Source: Methanosarcina horonobensis HB-1 = JCM 15518
Lineage (GTDB): Archaea; Halobacteriota; Methanosarcinia; Methanosarcinales; Methanosarcinaceae
Assembly (NCBI RefSeq): GCF_000970285.1
Contig: NZ_CP009516.1
Coordinates: 3,079,036-3,143,035 of the forward strand
DNA length: 64,000 nucleotides
Reading direction: 5' to 3'
Of this stretch, positions 17,580 through 26,088 are shown one piece after another; the first letter of the stretch is position 1, and the number at the start of each line of letters is the position of its first letter. The translations under genes and the position numbers were made by a program. Under the pieces are notes generated by a model. It was not told where the DNA came from. It saw nothing but the letters and a program-made list of their open reading frames with translations, and did no database searches.

Positions 17580-18221
17580 ATGTCGTTTCTTACAAAAGCA
17601 TTTAAGACTGTTGCCGGAGAAGCTGAAAATCTGGCAACTTCTAAAAATATAAAAAAAGTTGCCTCCAAGGCTTCTTCTGCTGTCGAAAATTCACAAAAAA
17701 CAATTTTCAATGAAGCTAAAACATTATCTGAAAAAAGTTTCAAAACCACATCGGCAATAGGGAATCAAGGAGTAGCTAAAGCCACAGCAGGCGGTAAAGA
17801 AATAGCAAAAGATGTAGCTAGAAACTACGCCAAAGGTGCAGCCAAAGTTTCGGGAATTGCAGGAAAAGCAACTGTATTAGGTGGTGCTGCTGTTCTTGGT
17901 GTTGGACTCTATAATACTGCAAAAAATGTTGCCGTAGAAACCGATAATCAAAGAATCTACAATCAAGCCAAAGAAAGCGGATATCTGGATTTCCTGCAAA
18001 ACAATATACCTTCCTCAAATTCTGGAATTCCTTCAGGAAATAGTGCTGTAGGTGCTGATACTTCTGATCTTTTCGATTACCTGTATGGCTCTGATTCTGC
18101 CGAAGGTGCACAAACTGCACAAACTCCAACAGGTATCTATCTTTTCGGTGCTGGTCTTGCAGGTGTTGTTGCTTGGAAATTATACGAAAATTCAAAGAAG
18201 AAAAGGAAGGTGAAGAAGTGA
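17580..18221 (+). CDS. Virion membrane protein candidate with two hydrophobic helices
   Basis: 213 residues. The N-terminal half is an amphipathic Ala/Lys/Ser-rich helix region; hydrophobic segments lie near 97-118 (GIAGKATVLGGAAVLGVGLY) and 184-200 (GIYLFGAGLAGVVAWKLY), and the protein ends in a strongly basic tail. A perfect AGGAGGT precedes the ATG. The stop overlaps the GTG start of the next gene. Abundant small residues suggest helix packing in a viral membrane. No family recognised. Confidence 0.6.
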   Translation: MSFLTKAFKTVAGEAENLATSKNIKKVASKASSAVENSQKTIFNEAKTLSEKSFKTTSAIGNQGVAKATAGGKEIAKDVARNYAKGAAKVSGIAGKATVLGGAAVLGVGLYNTAKNVAVETDNQRIYNQAKESGYLDFLQNNIPSSNSGIPSGNSAVGADTSDLFDYLYGSDSAEGAQTAQTPTGIYLFGAGLAGVVAWKLYENSKKKRKVKK

Positions 18222-19690
18222 AGAAGAACACAAAAGTAGCTTTCGGTGTTGGTGCTCTCGGTCTTCTCCTTCTCAAAAAAGCCGTAGATGCTTCTGAAGG
18301 TTCTTCTGAAGGTTCTTCAGGTGGTTCTGACGAATCACCTTCTTTCTTCTATCCTTCTGAATCAGAGGATCAGCCGTATGTTCCGAATATACCTGCTGGT
18401 GGTTCATCTATATCTTTCATTCCAGAAGGTCAAAGAATGTATTATGATCTTCCTAGCCTTCCGCCATCTCTTGCACCACCACCTGAAACACCGGAACAAA
18501 TACCTACCTATCAAGCTGCTACTGCCGAAGCCGGAATTGTAGAAACAATTGCAAAATATGTAACTCCTTCGAACGTTCTTGAAGCCGGAATTATTGGAGC
18601 TAGTTTCATACCGTCAGCAGGCACGAAAATAGGAAAATCAGCAGCAGAAGCCTTTATAAACAAGGGTGCTTCAAAACTTGATGAATTGAAAGCAGGAACG
18701 AAAGCCATTGAAAAGAGCACAGTAGAAGAAATAGGAGAATCAACGATTAAAACAGGCACTAAAAATATTGATAATGTTGTAAAATCCGATGTTGTAACTA
18801 AAAGGGTTTTCAAAGAAATTGAAGAAGAAACCCTTGAAAAAGCCGGAAAAACCGGAGTAAAATACATTGATGATATTCTTCAGGCAGGCGGAAAAAAAGC
18901 TATTGGACTACTTCCTGTTGTCGGTCTTGGTGCTGGAATTGCTTATGATGTCCTATACGATGATCGATCAATCCCAATTGCAATTGCCGCAAATTTAGGC
19001 GGTGATATTGCTGGCGGTGTTGGTGCTGTTGCTGGTACTGTCGTAGCTCCGGGTGCAGGTACTATTGCAGGAGATATTGCCGGACAGATAGCAGTCCAGA
19101 CAGCAATATACAGTGCTTATGATACGTATTTTGGAGGAAATAATCGAACTCCAACAATATATACAGAAAATACACCTATCACCGATTCAGCACTTGGAAA
19201 AACCAATACCGGAAGCTCAATACATTCAGGTCTAACTTCTCTCATGGGTGAAGCACTTGGAAAAGGAACAGGAGAAGCAAAAATAGTATCAAATGTTGGG
19301 GAATCAAGTTCTCAAGCTCTCGGAAAAACTGAAACTGGAAGTTCAATATATGGCGGTCTTACAGCTCTGATGGGTGAAGCAATTGCAGCCGAAAAAGCCA
19401 CAAATACATCAAGTTCAAGCTCAAGCTCTTCAACTCCTTCAAACGTGATAAACGGACACGTTGTTGGGGAAAAATACACCGAAGGCGGACAAACCAAATA
19501 CGTTGATTCTATGGGCGTTGTTCACGTTGTTGTTTCTGGTTCTTCAAGTTCTAGTTCTAGTTCTAGCTCAAACTCAAAGAGTTCTAGCTCAAGTAGTTCA
19601 AGTTCTTCAAGTTCTAGCTCAAGCGGAATCAAGTCTCAAGGTGGAAAAGGAACCGGAGAAAGTAATGTAAAAATTGTCAAAAAGAAATAA
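18218..19690 (+). CDS. Large Gly/Ser-rich membrane-associated structural protein
   Basis: About 490 residues from GTG 18218, which overlaps the previous stop (GTGA) and follows AAGGAAGG. Domains: a hydrophobic N-terminal anchor (about 6-22), a Ser/Pro-rich linker, a helical region, then a long Gly/Ala hydrophobic stretch (about 230-305) with glycine-zipper patterns such as GGVGAVAGTVVAPGAGTIAGDIAG. Next come two copies of an ALGKTxTGSSIxxGLTxLMGEA module, and finally a poly-serine tract (19539-19623) before a basic end. Probably a minor virion or membrane-remodelling protein; no family recognised. An in-frame ATG at 18173 is unlikely because it lies within the previous gene. Confidence 0.65.
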   Translation: MKKNTKVAFGVGALGLLLLKKAVDASEGSSEGSSGGSDESPSFFYPSESEDQPYVPNIPAGGSSISFIPEGQRMYYDLPSLPPSLAPPPETPEQIPTYQAATAEAGIVETIAKYVTPSNVLEAGIIGASFIPSAGTKIGKSAAEAFINKGASKLDELKAGTKAIEKSTVEEIGESTIKTGTKNIDNVVKSDVVTKRVFKEIEEETLEKAGKTGVKYIDDILQAGGKKAIGLLPVVGLGAGIAYDVLYDDRSIPIAIAANLGGDIAGGVGAVAGTVVAPGAGTIAGDIAGQIAVQTAIYSAYDTYFGGNNRTPTIYTENTPITDSALGKTNTGSSIHSGLTSLMGEALGKGTGEAKIVSNVGESSSQALGKTETGSSIYGGLTALMGEAIAAEKATNTSSSSSSSSTPSNVINGHVVGEKYTEGGQTKYVDSMGVVHVVVSGSSSSSSSSSSNSKSSSSSSSSSSSSSSSGIKSQGGKGTGESNVKIVKKK

Positions 19691-19701
19691 GGAGAAAAAT
19701 T

Positions 19702-20601
19702 ATGACTAATAATAATTTCATTGAACAAAAAATAACAAAACAGGTAACCATTTCTGCCGGTCAAAGTGGGTATGTCAACATTGACATACCTTCCGGTAGA
19801 CAGGTACTCCTGAAAGGCTACGGGTACACTTGGTTTGCATCAAACAAGTATTCTCTCACCACTGGAAATGTAACTTTTCCAAGCCGTACCGATCAGGAAG
19901 GAAGCCCAAGTATTCCAAGAATTTTCGGAATTCCCTATCCTTGTCGATCAGGCGGATACCTGAGACTCTACATTGAAAACGGTGACAGTGGAGCACACAC
20001 TTACGATGTAGTTTTCTATATACTGTCTACAGAACTCTTGAACGAAGAATCTACAGGCGGTGACCTCAATCTTACTATTGGTGGTTCGAGCGGTGGCGTT
20101 GCTTCTACTGTTTCAATTTCGAATAATACGAATACAACGTTTGCTGATGTCATTGCAAGAGGAGACGGAAAGAACGCTCTTTGTGTTGATACTGAACTGT
20201 CACTACATACCGATAGTCTTACACTTTCTAACGTTTTTGTGGCTTCTCCAGATGGATCTGTAGGAAATGCCAATTATATGAAAATTGATACCAATAGAAG
20301 GCTTGAAGTTGTTTCTGGGGAAGACAGAACACCGACACATTCAAAAGCTACGATAGGTACAAGTTCAACCACTGTCATTGCTGCAAATGCCAACCGGAAA
20401 GCCCTGATAATTATCAATGACGGAACCGAATCTATGTATATAAAATTAGGTGCTTCTGCTGTAATGGCTGAAGGAATCCGAATAAACGCTAACGGTGGAG
20501 CTTATGAACTATCGAAAGAACTAGGAAACCTTTACACCGGAGCAATAAACGGAATATGTGCCAGTGGCAACATGAACGTGCTGGTAACTCAATTCGTATA
20601 A
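19702..20601 (+). CDS. Beta-rich structural protein, possible second capsid or spike protein
   Basis: 299 residues, no membrane helix. Residues 10-110 form one beta-sandwich-like unit (TISAGQSGYVNIDIPSGRQVLL ending in YDVVFYILSTELL). A linker rich in Gly and Thr follows, then a C-terminal unit (about 215-299) with TIGTSSTTVIAANANRKALIIINDG and a YIKLGASA strand, a pattern often seen in minor structural proteins of phages. AAGGAG precedes the start. It might be the larger partner of the 153-residue protein, as in viruses with two single-jelly-roll capsid proteins, or a vertex spike. Confidence 0.6.
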   Translation: MTNNNFIEQKITKQVTISAGQSGYVNIDIPSGRQVLLKGYGYTWFASNKYSLTTGNVTFPSRTDQEGSPSIPRIFGIPYPCRSGGYLRLYIENGDSGAHTYDVVFYILSTELLNEESTGGDLNLTIGGSSGGVASTVSISNNTNTTFADVIARGDGKNALCVDTELSLHTDSLTLSNVFVASPDGSVGNANYMKIDTNRRLEVVSGEDRTPTHSKATIGTSSTTVIAANANRKALIIINDGTESMYIKLGASAVMAEGIRINANGGAYELSKELGNLYTGAINGICASGNMNVLVTQFV

Positions 20602-20613
20602 GGGGGTCAAAAA

Positions 20614-21888
20614 ATGCCATTAAATAATTCAAATATTCTTGATTCTACCGGAAAAGTCCCTATGAATATGCTTCATGCCGATGAAAATAACGGCATTCCT
20701 ATATTAGATGCTAGCGGAAATATATTGATTCAAGGTTCATATCTTAAATTGAAAAAAAATACATCAAATAATATCATTGTAAAGGAACGCACATCTGATG
20801 AAACATGTATGTACATTAATCAAGTTTCAGCAAACAATTATGACATGTACATTGTGAAATCAGGAAACCAAAAAGTAATACATACCGGAAATGTTAATGC
20901 CGTTAATGGTGTTGCCGGTCTTGATTCTACTGGAAAAGTGCCGATAGCAAACCTTCCAATCGGACAAAATAACGGTATTGCTGGTCTTTCGAGTACTGGT
21001 GCTCTTACGTTTCCATCATCATTAATGATAATGTCAAACGGTGGACTTAATTCTGATCTATATATCAGAAATTATAATGAAGACGCATTGAAAATTAACA
21101 GGGTTAGCACTAACAATTACATTGGGTATGTGAAAAAGGATGGAGTTTGGAAACAGGTTCTTTGTGATGGTGATGTAGTACCCGGAACTCTTGGTAGCAA
21201 CCTCTATAAGACCGGTACATCAATACCTGATCCTTCAGGGTATACAGATGGAGATATATTCTATCATACACCTGAAAACAAGCTATACATACGAGTTTCG
21301 GGTAGTTGGGTTCTCACCAATACATTCAGTACTCCAACACTGGATAGTCTGTCTACTGATGCAAGTTATGATGATTTTGAGGATGCAGTCCAAAGTGTGC
21401 AGACAAACAAGAATCTTGGAACACTACTTACGGAAGCTGGTCAAAACTCAAATTTCCAGACAGCAGTACAGGCAGTGCAAACTAACAAGAATCTTGGAAC
21501 ACTACTTACGGAAGCTGGTAAGAATTCAAACTTTGATACTGCCGTGAATAATGCAGTATCATCAACAACAATAAACAATGCTGTTACAGCCGCTACAGTG
21601 AACAATCTTTTGTATTCTTCTGTTGCAAAAATCGGAAGTGGATCTTATACCGGTGATGGCGTTTCTGGTCGTGCTATTGCACATGGATTAGGAAGAACAC
21701 CTAAAGCTGTAATAATCCTATGCACTTCCAACAATCAGGTATACATAAACCTGACTGGAACAGGATTTGTAAGAATCGACTCCTTGAATAATATTGCTGT
21801 GACTGCATGGACATCGACTAATTTCTATCTGGTTCCAAGTGGTGTAAATTATTCTGGTGGAACCTTCAACTGGATTGCTTTAGGGTGA
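20614..21888 (+). CDS. Fibre/spike protein with receptor-binding C-terminal domain
   Basis: 424 residues built from fibre-like repeats: LDSTGKVP appears near 10 and 110 with GNxNGIxGLxSxG repeats, typical of tail fibres and spikes. A DGDIFYHTPENKLYIRVSGSWV segment is a common phage fibre element. Two TNKNLGTLLTEAG repeats (26-residue period) are followed by a C-terminal domain, SYTGDGVSGRAIAHGLGRTPKAVIIL, which closely resembles receptor-binding tips of phage fibres. GGGGG precedes the ATG. It is the last gene before a hairpin terminator and probably binds the host surface. Confidence 0.75.
   Translation: MPLNNSNILDSTGKVPMNMLHADENNGIPILDASGNILIQGSYLKLKKNTSNNIIVKERTSDETCMYINQVSANNYDMYIVKSGNQKVIHTGNVNAVNGVAGLDSTGKVPIANLPIGQNNGIAGLSSTGALTFPSSLMIMSNGGLNSDLYIRNYNEDALKINRVSTNNYIGYVKKDGVWKQVLCDGDVVPGTLGSNLYKTGTSIPDPSGYTDGDIFYHTPENKLYIRVSGSWVLTNTFSTPTLDSLSTDASYDDFEDAVQSVQTNKNLGTLLTEAGQNSNFQTAVQAVQTNKNLGTLLTEAGKNSNFDTAVNNAVSSTTINNAVTAATVNNLLYSSVAKIGSGSYTGDGVSGRAIAHGLGRTPKAVIILCTSNNQVYINLTGTGFVRIDSLNNIAVTAWTSTNFYLVPSGVNYSGGTFNWIALG
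21406..21519 (+). repeat. Two exact 36-bp repeats inside the fibre gene
   Basis: Identical 36-base sequences at 21406-21441 and 21484-21519, a period of 78 bases (26 codons), keep the frame and encode NKNLGTLLTEAG. Exact DNA identity points to a recent duplication; such repeats let fibres lengthen or shorten by recombination. Confidence 0.85.
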
Positions 21889-21894
21889 TTATAT

Positions 21895-21922
21895 TGTCCG
21901 AACTTAATTCGGACATCTTTTT
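21895..21922 (+). terminator. Terminator at the end of the structural block
   Basis: Perfect 8-bp stem TGTCCGAA / TTCGGACA with a 5-base loop, followed by TCTTTTT, starting 7 bases after the fibre stop codon. It separates the structural genes from the replication genes. GTCCGAA recurs unpaired near 21995. Confidence 0.75.
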
Positions 21923-22289
21923 AAGTGACAATAGACATATTCACCTTTAACCGTTATCGAAAAATGAATGTTGTCATATTATTTAAATCTTTTTTGTCCG
22001 AAACTCCATTTTATATAAATGTTTTGGTAATTGTCATAATTTATCATAATTTCTCATATTTGTGTCAACCCAAATCAAAATAATTTTGAGTGAACAAAGT
22101 ATATAGTTATACATTAATGAATAATTTTATACGTCACTCATTCTCCTTATTCAAGTTTTCAGTACTGCTATTTTTTGGAAGTTGACGCAACCCATCAGAA
22201 AGATTTATATAGTTTTAGAGATTAGTATATTATATAAAGTATTATAATAAGTTTAAATAAAAAATTTTATAAAATTGGAGGAACTAAAA
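21923..22289 (+). promoter_or_regulatory. Noncoding leader of the replication block
   Basis: No gene seen. TGTCAT(A/T)AT-type words recur at about 21972, 22034 and in related forms nearby. TTTATATA at 22204-22211 is a likely TATA box, with further AT-rich boxes before the GGAGGAAC ribosome site of the AbrB-like gene. Repeated words near a regulator gene suggest autoregulatory sites, which is inference. Confidence 0.45.
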
Positions 22290-22448
22290 ATGAAAAATGC
22301 AACTTATGCAAGAAAACTTAATCAATTTAACACTATCGGCTTAACTATTCCAAAAGAAGTAGTTGAAGAAATGGGAATTACAACAGAATCATTATTTAAA
22401 ATTTCTGTTGAAGATAACACAATAAAATATACAAAGTTGGTAATTTAA
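22290..22448 (+). CDS. AbrB/SpoVT-type swapped-hairpin DNA-binding protein
   Basis: 52 residues starting MKNATYARKLNQFNTIGLTI and continuing PKEVVEEMGI. This is the antitoxin/AbrB-like beta-hairpin signature: a short Arg/Lys-rich strand, a turn, then the IPKxxxxxxGI motif. Such proteins bind DNA as dimers. A strong GGAGG lies 8 bases upstream. The stop codon is directly followed by the ATG of the next gene, so the two are co-translated. It is the first gene of the replication block and may repress its own promoter or switch early and late transcription. It could instead be an antitoxin, but no toxin-like partner is recognised. Confidence 0.8.
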   Translation: MKNATYARKLNQFNTIGLTIPKEVVEEMGITTESLFKISVEDNTIKYTKLVI

Positions 22449-22730
22449 ATGGAAACTAAAATTCAAAATACTGAATTATTCAATTTATGTAATGATTATT
22501 TTTTAAGTCCAGTACAGGACTTAAAACTTAAAGATGAATTAAATGAATGTTTTGGAAAAATAATAAAGAAAGAATTACCTAATTCAGAATTTACAATAGT
22601 TGAAATTGAAATTTTTGATGATAAATATGTTTTCAAAGGTGTCGAAATTGAATTTGCTGAACCTGAAGAACTCTATTGTTGGAGAGAAATAGAAATTAGA
22701 AATGAAGGAAATTTGGAACAATTCTTTTGA
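22449..22730 (+). CDS. Hypothetical acidic protein in the replication operon
   Basis: 93 residues, strongly acidic and without membrane helices. Its ATG abuts the stop of the AbrB-like gene. The segment YFLSPVQDLKLKDEL resembles YFISVQDLKLKFEC near residue 150 of the primase-helicase two genes downstream, suggesting a shared small module. No family recognised. Confidence 0.6.
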   Translation: METKIQNTELFNLCNDYFLSPVQDLKLKDELNECFGKIIKKELPNSEFTIVEIEIFDDKYVFKGVEIEFAEPEELYCWREIEIRNEGNLEQFF

Positions 22731-22737
22731 GGTGTTA

Positions 22738-22962
22738 ATGATGGAACTTCTATGTAAAGATGGTAAACTTATGTCAGTTGAAGAAATTAAACAGTTAAGA
22801 AAAGAAGAAGAAGTTGAAAATAAAGAATTAGAGGAATTATACGATAAAATAATTAAAACATTTGGTGAAGGTGTAAAGCATTTAAATTATAAAGATAAGG
22901 TAATTTATATTAGTATTCATGATTCTTCGTATGCTGGAAATGGGTATGATCCTTACAGATAA
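22738..22962 (+). CDS. Hypothetical small acidic protein
   Basis: About 74 residues from ATG 22738, chosen because GAGGTG lies just upstream, straddling the previous stop; an in-frame ATG at 22702 overlaps the previous gene. The N-terminal MMELLCKDGKLMSVEEIKQLR is followed by a charged helix and a short beta end (KVIYISIHDSSY). Function unknown. Confidence 0.55.
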   Translation: MMELLCKDGKLMSVEEIKQLRKEEEVENKELEELYDKIIKTFGEGVKHLNYKDKVIYISIHDSSYAGNGYDPYR

Positions 22963-23011
22963 AATAATAAAAACACAAATTGAAAAATAATAAAATATGG
23001 GAGTGGTTTAT

Positions 23012-25078
23012 ATGATAGATTTAAGTAAACACAATTTGAATTTCTCTTTTAATAAGAATATAAATAACGAAATATATAAACCTATCGTTAAAAATGTAGA
23101 TCCAGTTGTAAAAGATAATCTTATAGATCAATTAAAGAATTACTTGAAAATTGATGTTCATACAGCATTGAATATTTATGATATTTGTGAAAAAGATCAA
23201 GGATTCGAAAATATTCAAAATATAATTCATATTCCTGCTGAAGAAGCTGAAAAAATTTATGAAATTGTTTCAAATTATATAAAAAACGGTATATGTAAAT
23301 TAAATGTATTTCCTAAAATTATTGAAAATAAAATAGATGTATCAAACGAAGAAGTAATAGAAGAAGTAAAAATATTTAATGCTCCTACTGAAGAAGCTGA
23401 AGTAATTATTGAAATTCCAGAATATAATTTCAAATTCACAATTACATTTGATAATCATTATTTCATATCAGTTCAGGATTTAAAGCTGAAATTTGAATGT
23501 AAAAGGGATATTTTACAATATAATAAAACAAGAGATAAAGATTTAGCAGAATTTGTTAAAACTTATATTGGTGTTGAAAAAGCATTTGCAGCAGAATTAG
23601 TTAAAATATTCAACGTTAAAATGCATGAAAAATCAGATGAAATAAAACAATTAGCTTATACTGATGAAGATCAAGAAAGTCATACACTTGAAGAAATAAT
23701 ATGGAATGCTGCTGATGCAATTGCAGAAAAATATAATGTAATTTGTATGGCAGAATCAAGAAAACTTTTCCTATATAATCATGGAATTTATCTTTCAGAT
23801 GGTGTTGAAATATTTTTGGAAAATGAAGTTGCTGAATATGCAGATCAAAAATATATGGTCAAATTACTTGAAAAAAGAATAGATGATGTACTTCACCGTA
23901 TTGAATACAAAAATTCAGTATCACAGAAAGAATTTGACAAAAACAAAAATATAATTGTATGTAAAAATGGGCTTGTTGATATAAATACTGGTGAACTTAG
24001 ACCACATACACCTGGTGAAGTTTACACGTCAAAATTTGATTTCAATTACGATCCAGATGCAAAGCTTACACCTGAATTTGAAAACTTCCTAAAAACAGTA
24101 TTTGAAGGTATGGAGTACCAAATAGATATTGCTCAGGAATTCTTTGGATATTGTCTTACAACTGAATATTTCATTCAAGCATTTTTGTATATGCTTGGTG
24201 GTGGTGGAAACGGAAAAGGCACATTCTTGAACATTCTTACAGCCTTTGTTGGTGAAGAAAACACATCTGCATTAGCACTAACTGAAATTTGTGGAAAAGA
24301 CAAATATACACTTGCTGAACTATATGGTAAGAAGCTTAATGTTTGTGGTGATATTGCTGCAACAATCGTTAAGGAAACAGATAACCTGAAAAAGATTACA
24401 GGTAGAGACAACGTAAGTGCTCAATATAAATATGGGCAGTTATTTAAATTTAAAAATTCAGCAAAAATAGCATTTGCAGGAAACAAAAGTGCAATATTCG
24501 ATGATGATAGTAAGGGATTCGTTGACAGATTAGTGTTAATTGATTTTCCAAACAGATTCAGGAACACAAAAAACGATGATCAAAAAATGGAAGAAAAATG
24601 TACAACAAAGGAATCATTATCGGGAATTCTTACATGGGCTATAGCTGGATTGAAGAGACTTAGGGAAAATGGTAAATTCAGTCATCAAAAATCATACAAA
24701 GAAAAGATGGAGTTACTGAATCAGAAAACAAATCCTGTAGAATTCTTCGTCAAGGAATGTGTAACCCCACTTCAAGGAAATTATTTAAGTACTGATGTAA
24801 TTTTCAATTACTATAAATTATTCCAGCAAAAACATAATCTTCCAGAATACAAGCAGAGAGATTTTGTAACTGAATTCAAAGAACATTTATTTGAAAACGG
24901 TATTCATTATGATTGGAAGCAAAAAACGTATGATGGAAAGGTTAGATGGTGTATATTTGATATTGGTGTTGATATTTTCAATAATTGTCAGAAAACAAAC
25001 CCTAAAAAATATGATCAACCTTTAACTAACTTCATTGATACTGAAGAACGTAACCCCTTAAAATTAAGTTTAAATTAA
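23012..25078 (+). CDS. D5-type primase-helicase (SF3 helicase)
   Basis: About 688 residues from ATG 23012, chosen over 22997 because the GGGAGTGG between them is the ribosome site. The C-terminal half is an SF3/AAA+ replicative helicase of the poxvirus D5/phage P4 group: Walker A GGGGNGKGTF (residues 396-405), a KLNVCGDIAA Walker B-like segment, a sensor/motif C region around KIAFAGNKSAIFDD, then the arginine-rich RLVLIDFPNRFR. A D5_N-like region precedes it. The first 200 residues are not recognisable as an archaeo-eukaryotic primase, so priming activity is uncertain. It presumably starts replication of the viral genome. Confidence 0.9.
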   Translation: MIDLSKHNLNFSFNKNINNEIYKPIVKNVDPVVKDNLIDQLKNYLKIDVHTALNIYDICEKDQGFENIQNIIHIPAEEAEKIYEIVSNYIKNGICKLNVFPKIIENKIDVSNEEVIEEVKIFNAPTEEAEVIIEIPEYNFKFTITFDNHYFISVQDLKLKFECKRDILQYNKTRDKDLAEFVKTYIGVEKAFAAELVKIFNVKMHEKSDEIKQLAYTDEDQESHTLEEIIWNAADAIAEKYNVICMAESRKLFLYNHGIYLSDGVEIFLENEVAEYADQKYMVKLLEKRIDDVLHRIEYKNSVSQKEFDKNKNIIVCKNGLVDINTGELRPHTPGEVYTSKFDFNYDPDAKLTPEFENFLKTVFEGMEYQIDIAQEFFGYCLTTEYFIQAFLYMLGGGGNGKGTFLNILTAFVGEENTSALALTEICGKDKYTLAELYGKKLNVCGDIAATIVKETDNLKKITGRDNVSAQYKYGQLFKFKNSAKIAFAGNKSAIFDDDSKGFVDRLVLIDFPNRFRNTKNDDQKMEEKCTTKESLSGILTWAIAGLKRLRENGKFSHQKSYKEKMELLNQKTNPVEFFVKECVTPLQGNYLSTDVIFNYYKLFQQKHNLPEYKQRDFVTEFKEHLFENGIHYDWKQKTYDGKVRWCIFDIGVDIFNNCQKTNPKKYDQPLTNFIDTEERNPLKLSLN

Positions 25079-25758
25079 ACTTAATCATCTCTTTTTTTCT
25101 AATGTTAAAAAAATCAATATCGACTATTTTTCCATGTTAAGCATGTTAAGCTTAATCAACAACGGTTGACAACTTCATACCATAACATGAACTTTTCAAT
25201 TCTCTCTATATAAAATATTTTTTTTCTATATTTACAAAAAAAATATTTCCTATACTAATTTCTATTTTTCTTATGTTAAGTTAAGAGAGGGGTAGTAGAT
25301 AGTGTTTTTACTTAACATACTTAACATTGTAAAAAATGGTAGTGTCAACTGATACTGGTCGATTTTAACATGACTTTTAACGCCAAAAAATCCAATGTTA
25401 AATTCATGATGAATATAGATTTTCATCCATAATTCTATCGTGAACACCATCCAAAATACCTTTCAGAACTCCATACGTCACGTTTTGACAGCTTTTTTGT
25501 GTAGGATGAAGAATTAGAACGGATAAAAAAGAGATGATATAAAAGAGAATAATTTATGGCAAAATATAAAACGATTTTTATCTTTATATAGTTTTTGTAG
25601 GGAGTGTAAAATTAACAATTTTCTTAAAAAAAGACATTTTTATTAGTAAAATGAGTTTATTTATATACCTTTAGATCACATGTTATGTTAAAAACTTATC
25701 GGTTTCTTTATGATAAACGTTAAATCGTCATGCTGGTTAGTTTTTGGATACACACCTA
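25079..25758. other. Noncoding region with nine ATGTTAA motifs, possible replication origin
   Basis: ATGTTAA starts at 25102, 25134, 25143, 25273, 25395 and 25685 on the plus strand, with its complement TTAACAT at 25312, 25321 and 25365. Copies are often in pairs 9 bases apart (25134/25143 and 25312/25321). A TTAAGCTTAA palindrome begins at 25146. No open reading frame of note is present. Its place after the replicative helicase gene and the repeated motif fit an origin with iterons, or a site for a regulator. The same motif is repeated three times at 13196-13214. Confidence 0.55.
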
Positions 25759-25959
25759 ATGATTGCAATATCAATCCCCCAGAATGTTTTTGGAGAGATA
25801 ACTAATTTTATTTCTAAAACATGTCGTTCTGATTTACCTAATTCTTTACTTATTGCTCAAGCATTCATTATGCGGTATCCAGAGTACGGAAGAGAATATG
25901 GACTTTCGATTATAAACTCTGTTATAGAAGACGGAATAAAACGTGGACTTTTTAATTAA
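25759..25959 (+). CDS. Hypothetical small protein at the right end of the provirus
   Basis: 66 residues from ATG 25759 (an in-frame TTG at 25744 would add five). MIAISIPQNVFGEITNFIS is followed by a well-mixed, mostly helical sequence ending SVIEDGIKRGLFN, which looks like a genuine globular protein. No ribosome site is obvious. A small regulator or excision factor would suit its place next to the element end, but no motif supports that. Confidence 0.55.
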   Translation: MIAISIPQNVFGEITNFISKTCRSDLPNSLLIAQAFIMRYPEYGREYGLSIINSVIEDGIKRGLFN

Positions 25960-26088
25960 TTATTGTCGGGATATACTCATTTTTAATAATTTTTAATTAT
26001 TTGCATATCAATGTTTATTGATACGTTGATGCATTTTTCTATAAACATGAATAGAATTAAGTTTGGTAATATATCCATTTCAATAATA
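25960..26088. other. Right-end noncoding segment with hairpin
   Basis: TATCAAT-GTTT-ATTGATA forms a perfect 7-bp hairpin at 26006-26023. ATATATTACCAA, present at 9564-9575 near the left end, appears inverted at 26063-26074. These may be recombinase arm or core sites. Confidence 0.4.

Noticed and set aside
18190-18221. KKKRKVKK at the end of the 213-residue protein resembles a nuclear localisation signal
   Set aside because: Archaea have no nucleus; a basic tail after a membrane helix is a normal topology signal.
17818-18276. 152-codon frame on the minus strand inside the structural block
   Set aside because: Antisense to two well-supported genes, composition is Phe/Leu/His/Gln-rich as expected for a shadow frame, and no ribosome site.
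22290-22730. AbrB-like gene plus 93-residue gene as a toxin-antitoxin pair
   Set aside because: The second protein has no toxin motif (no PIN, RelE or MazF signature), so a regulator role is simpler.
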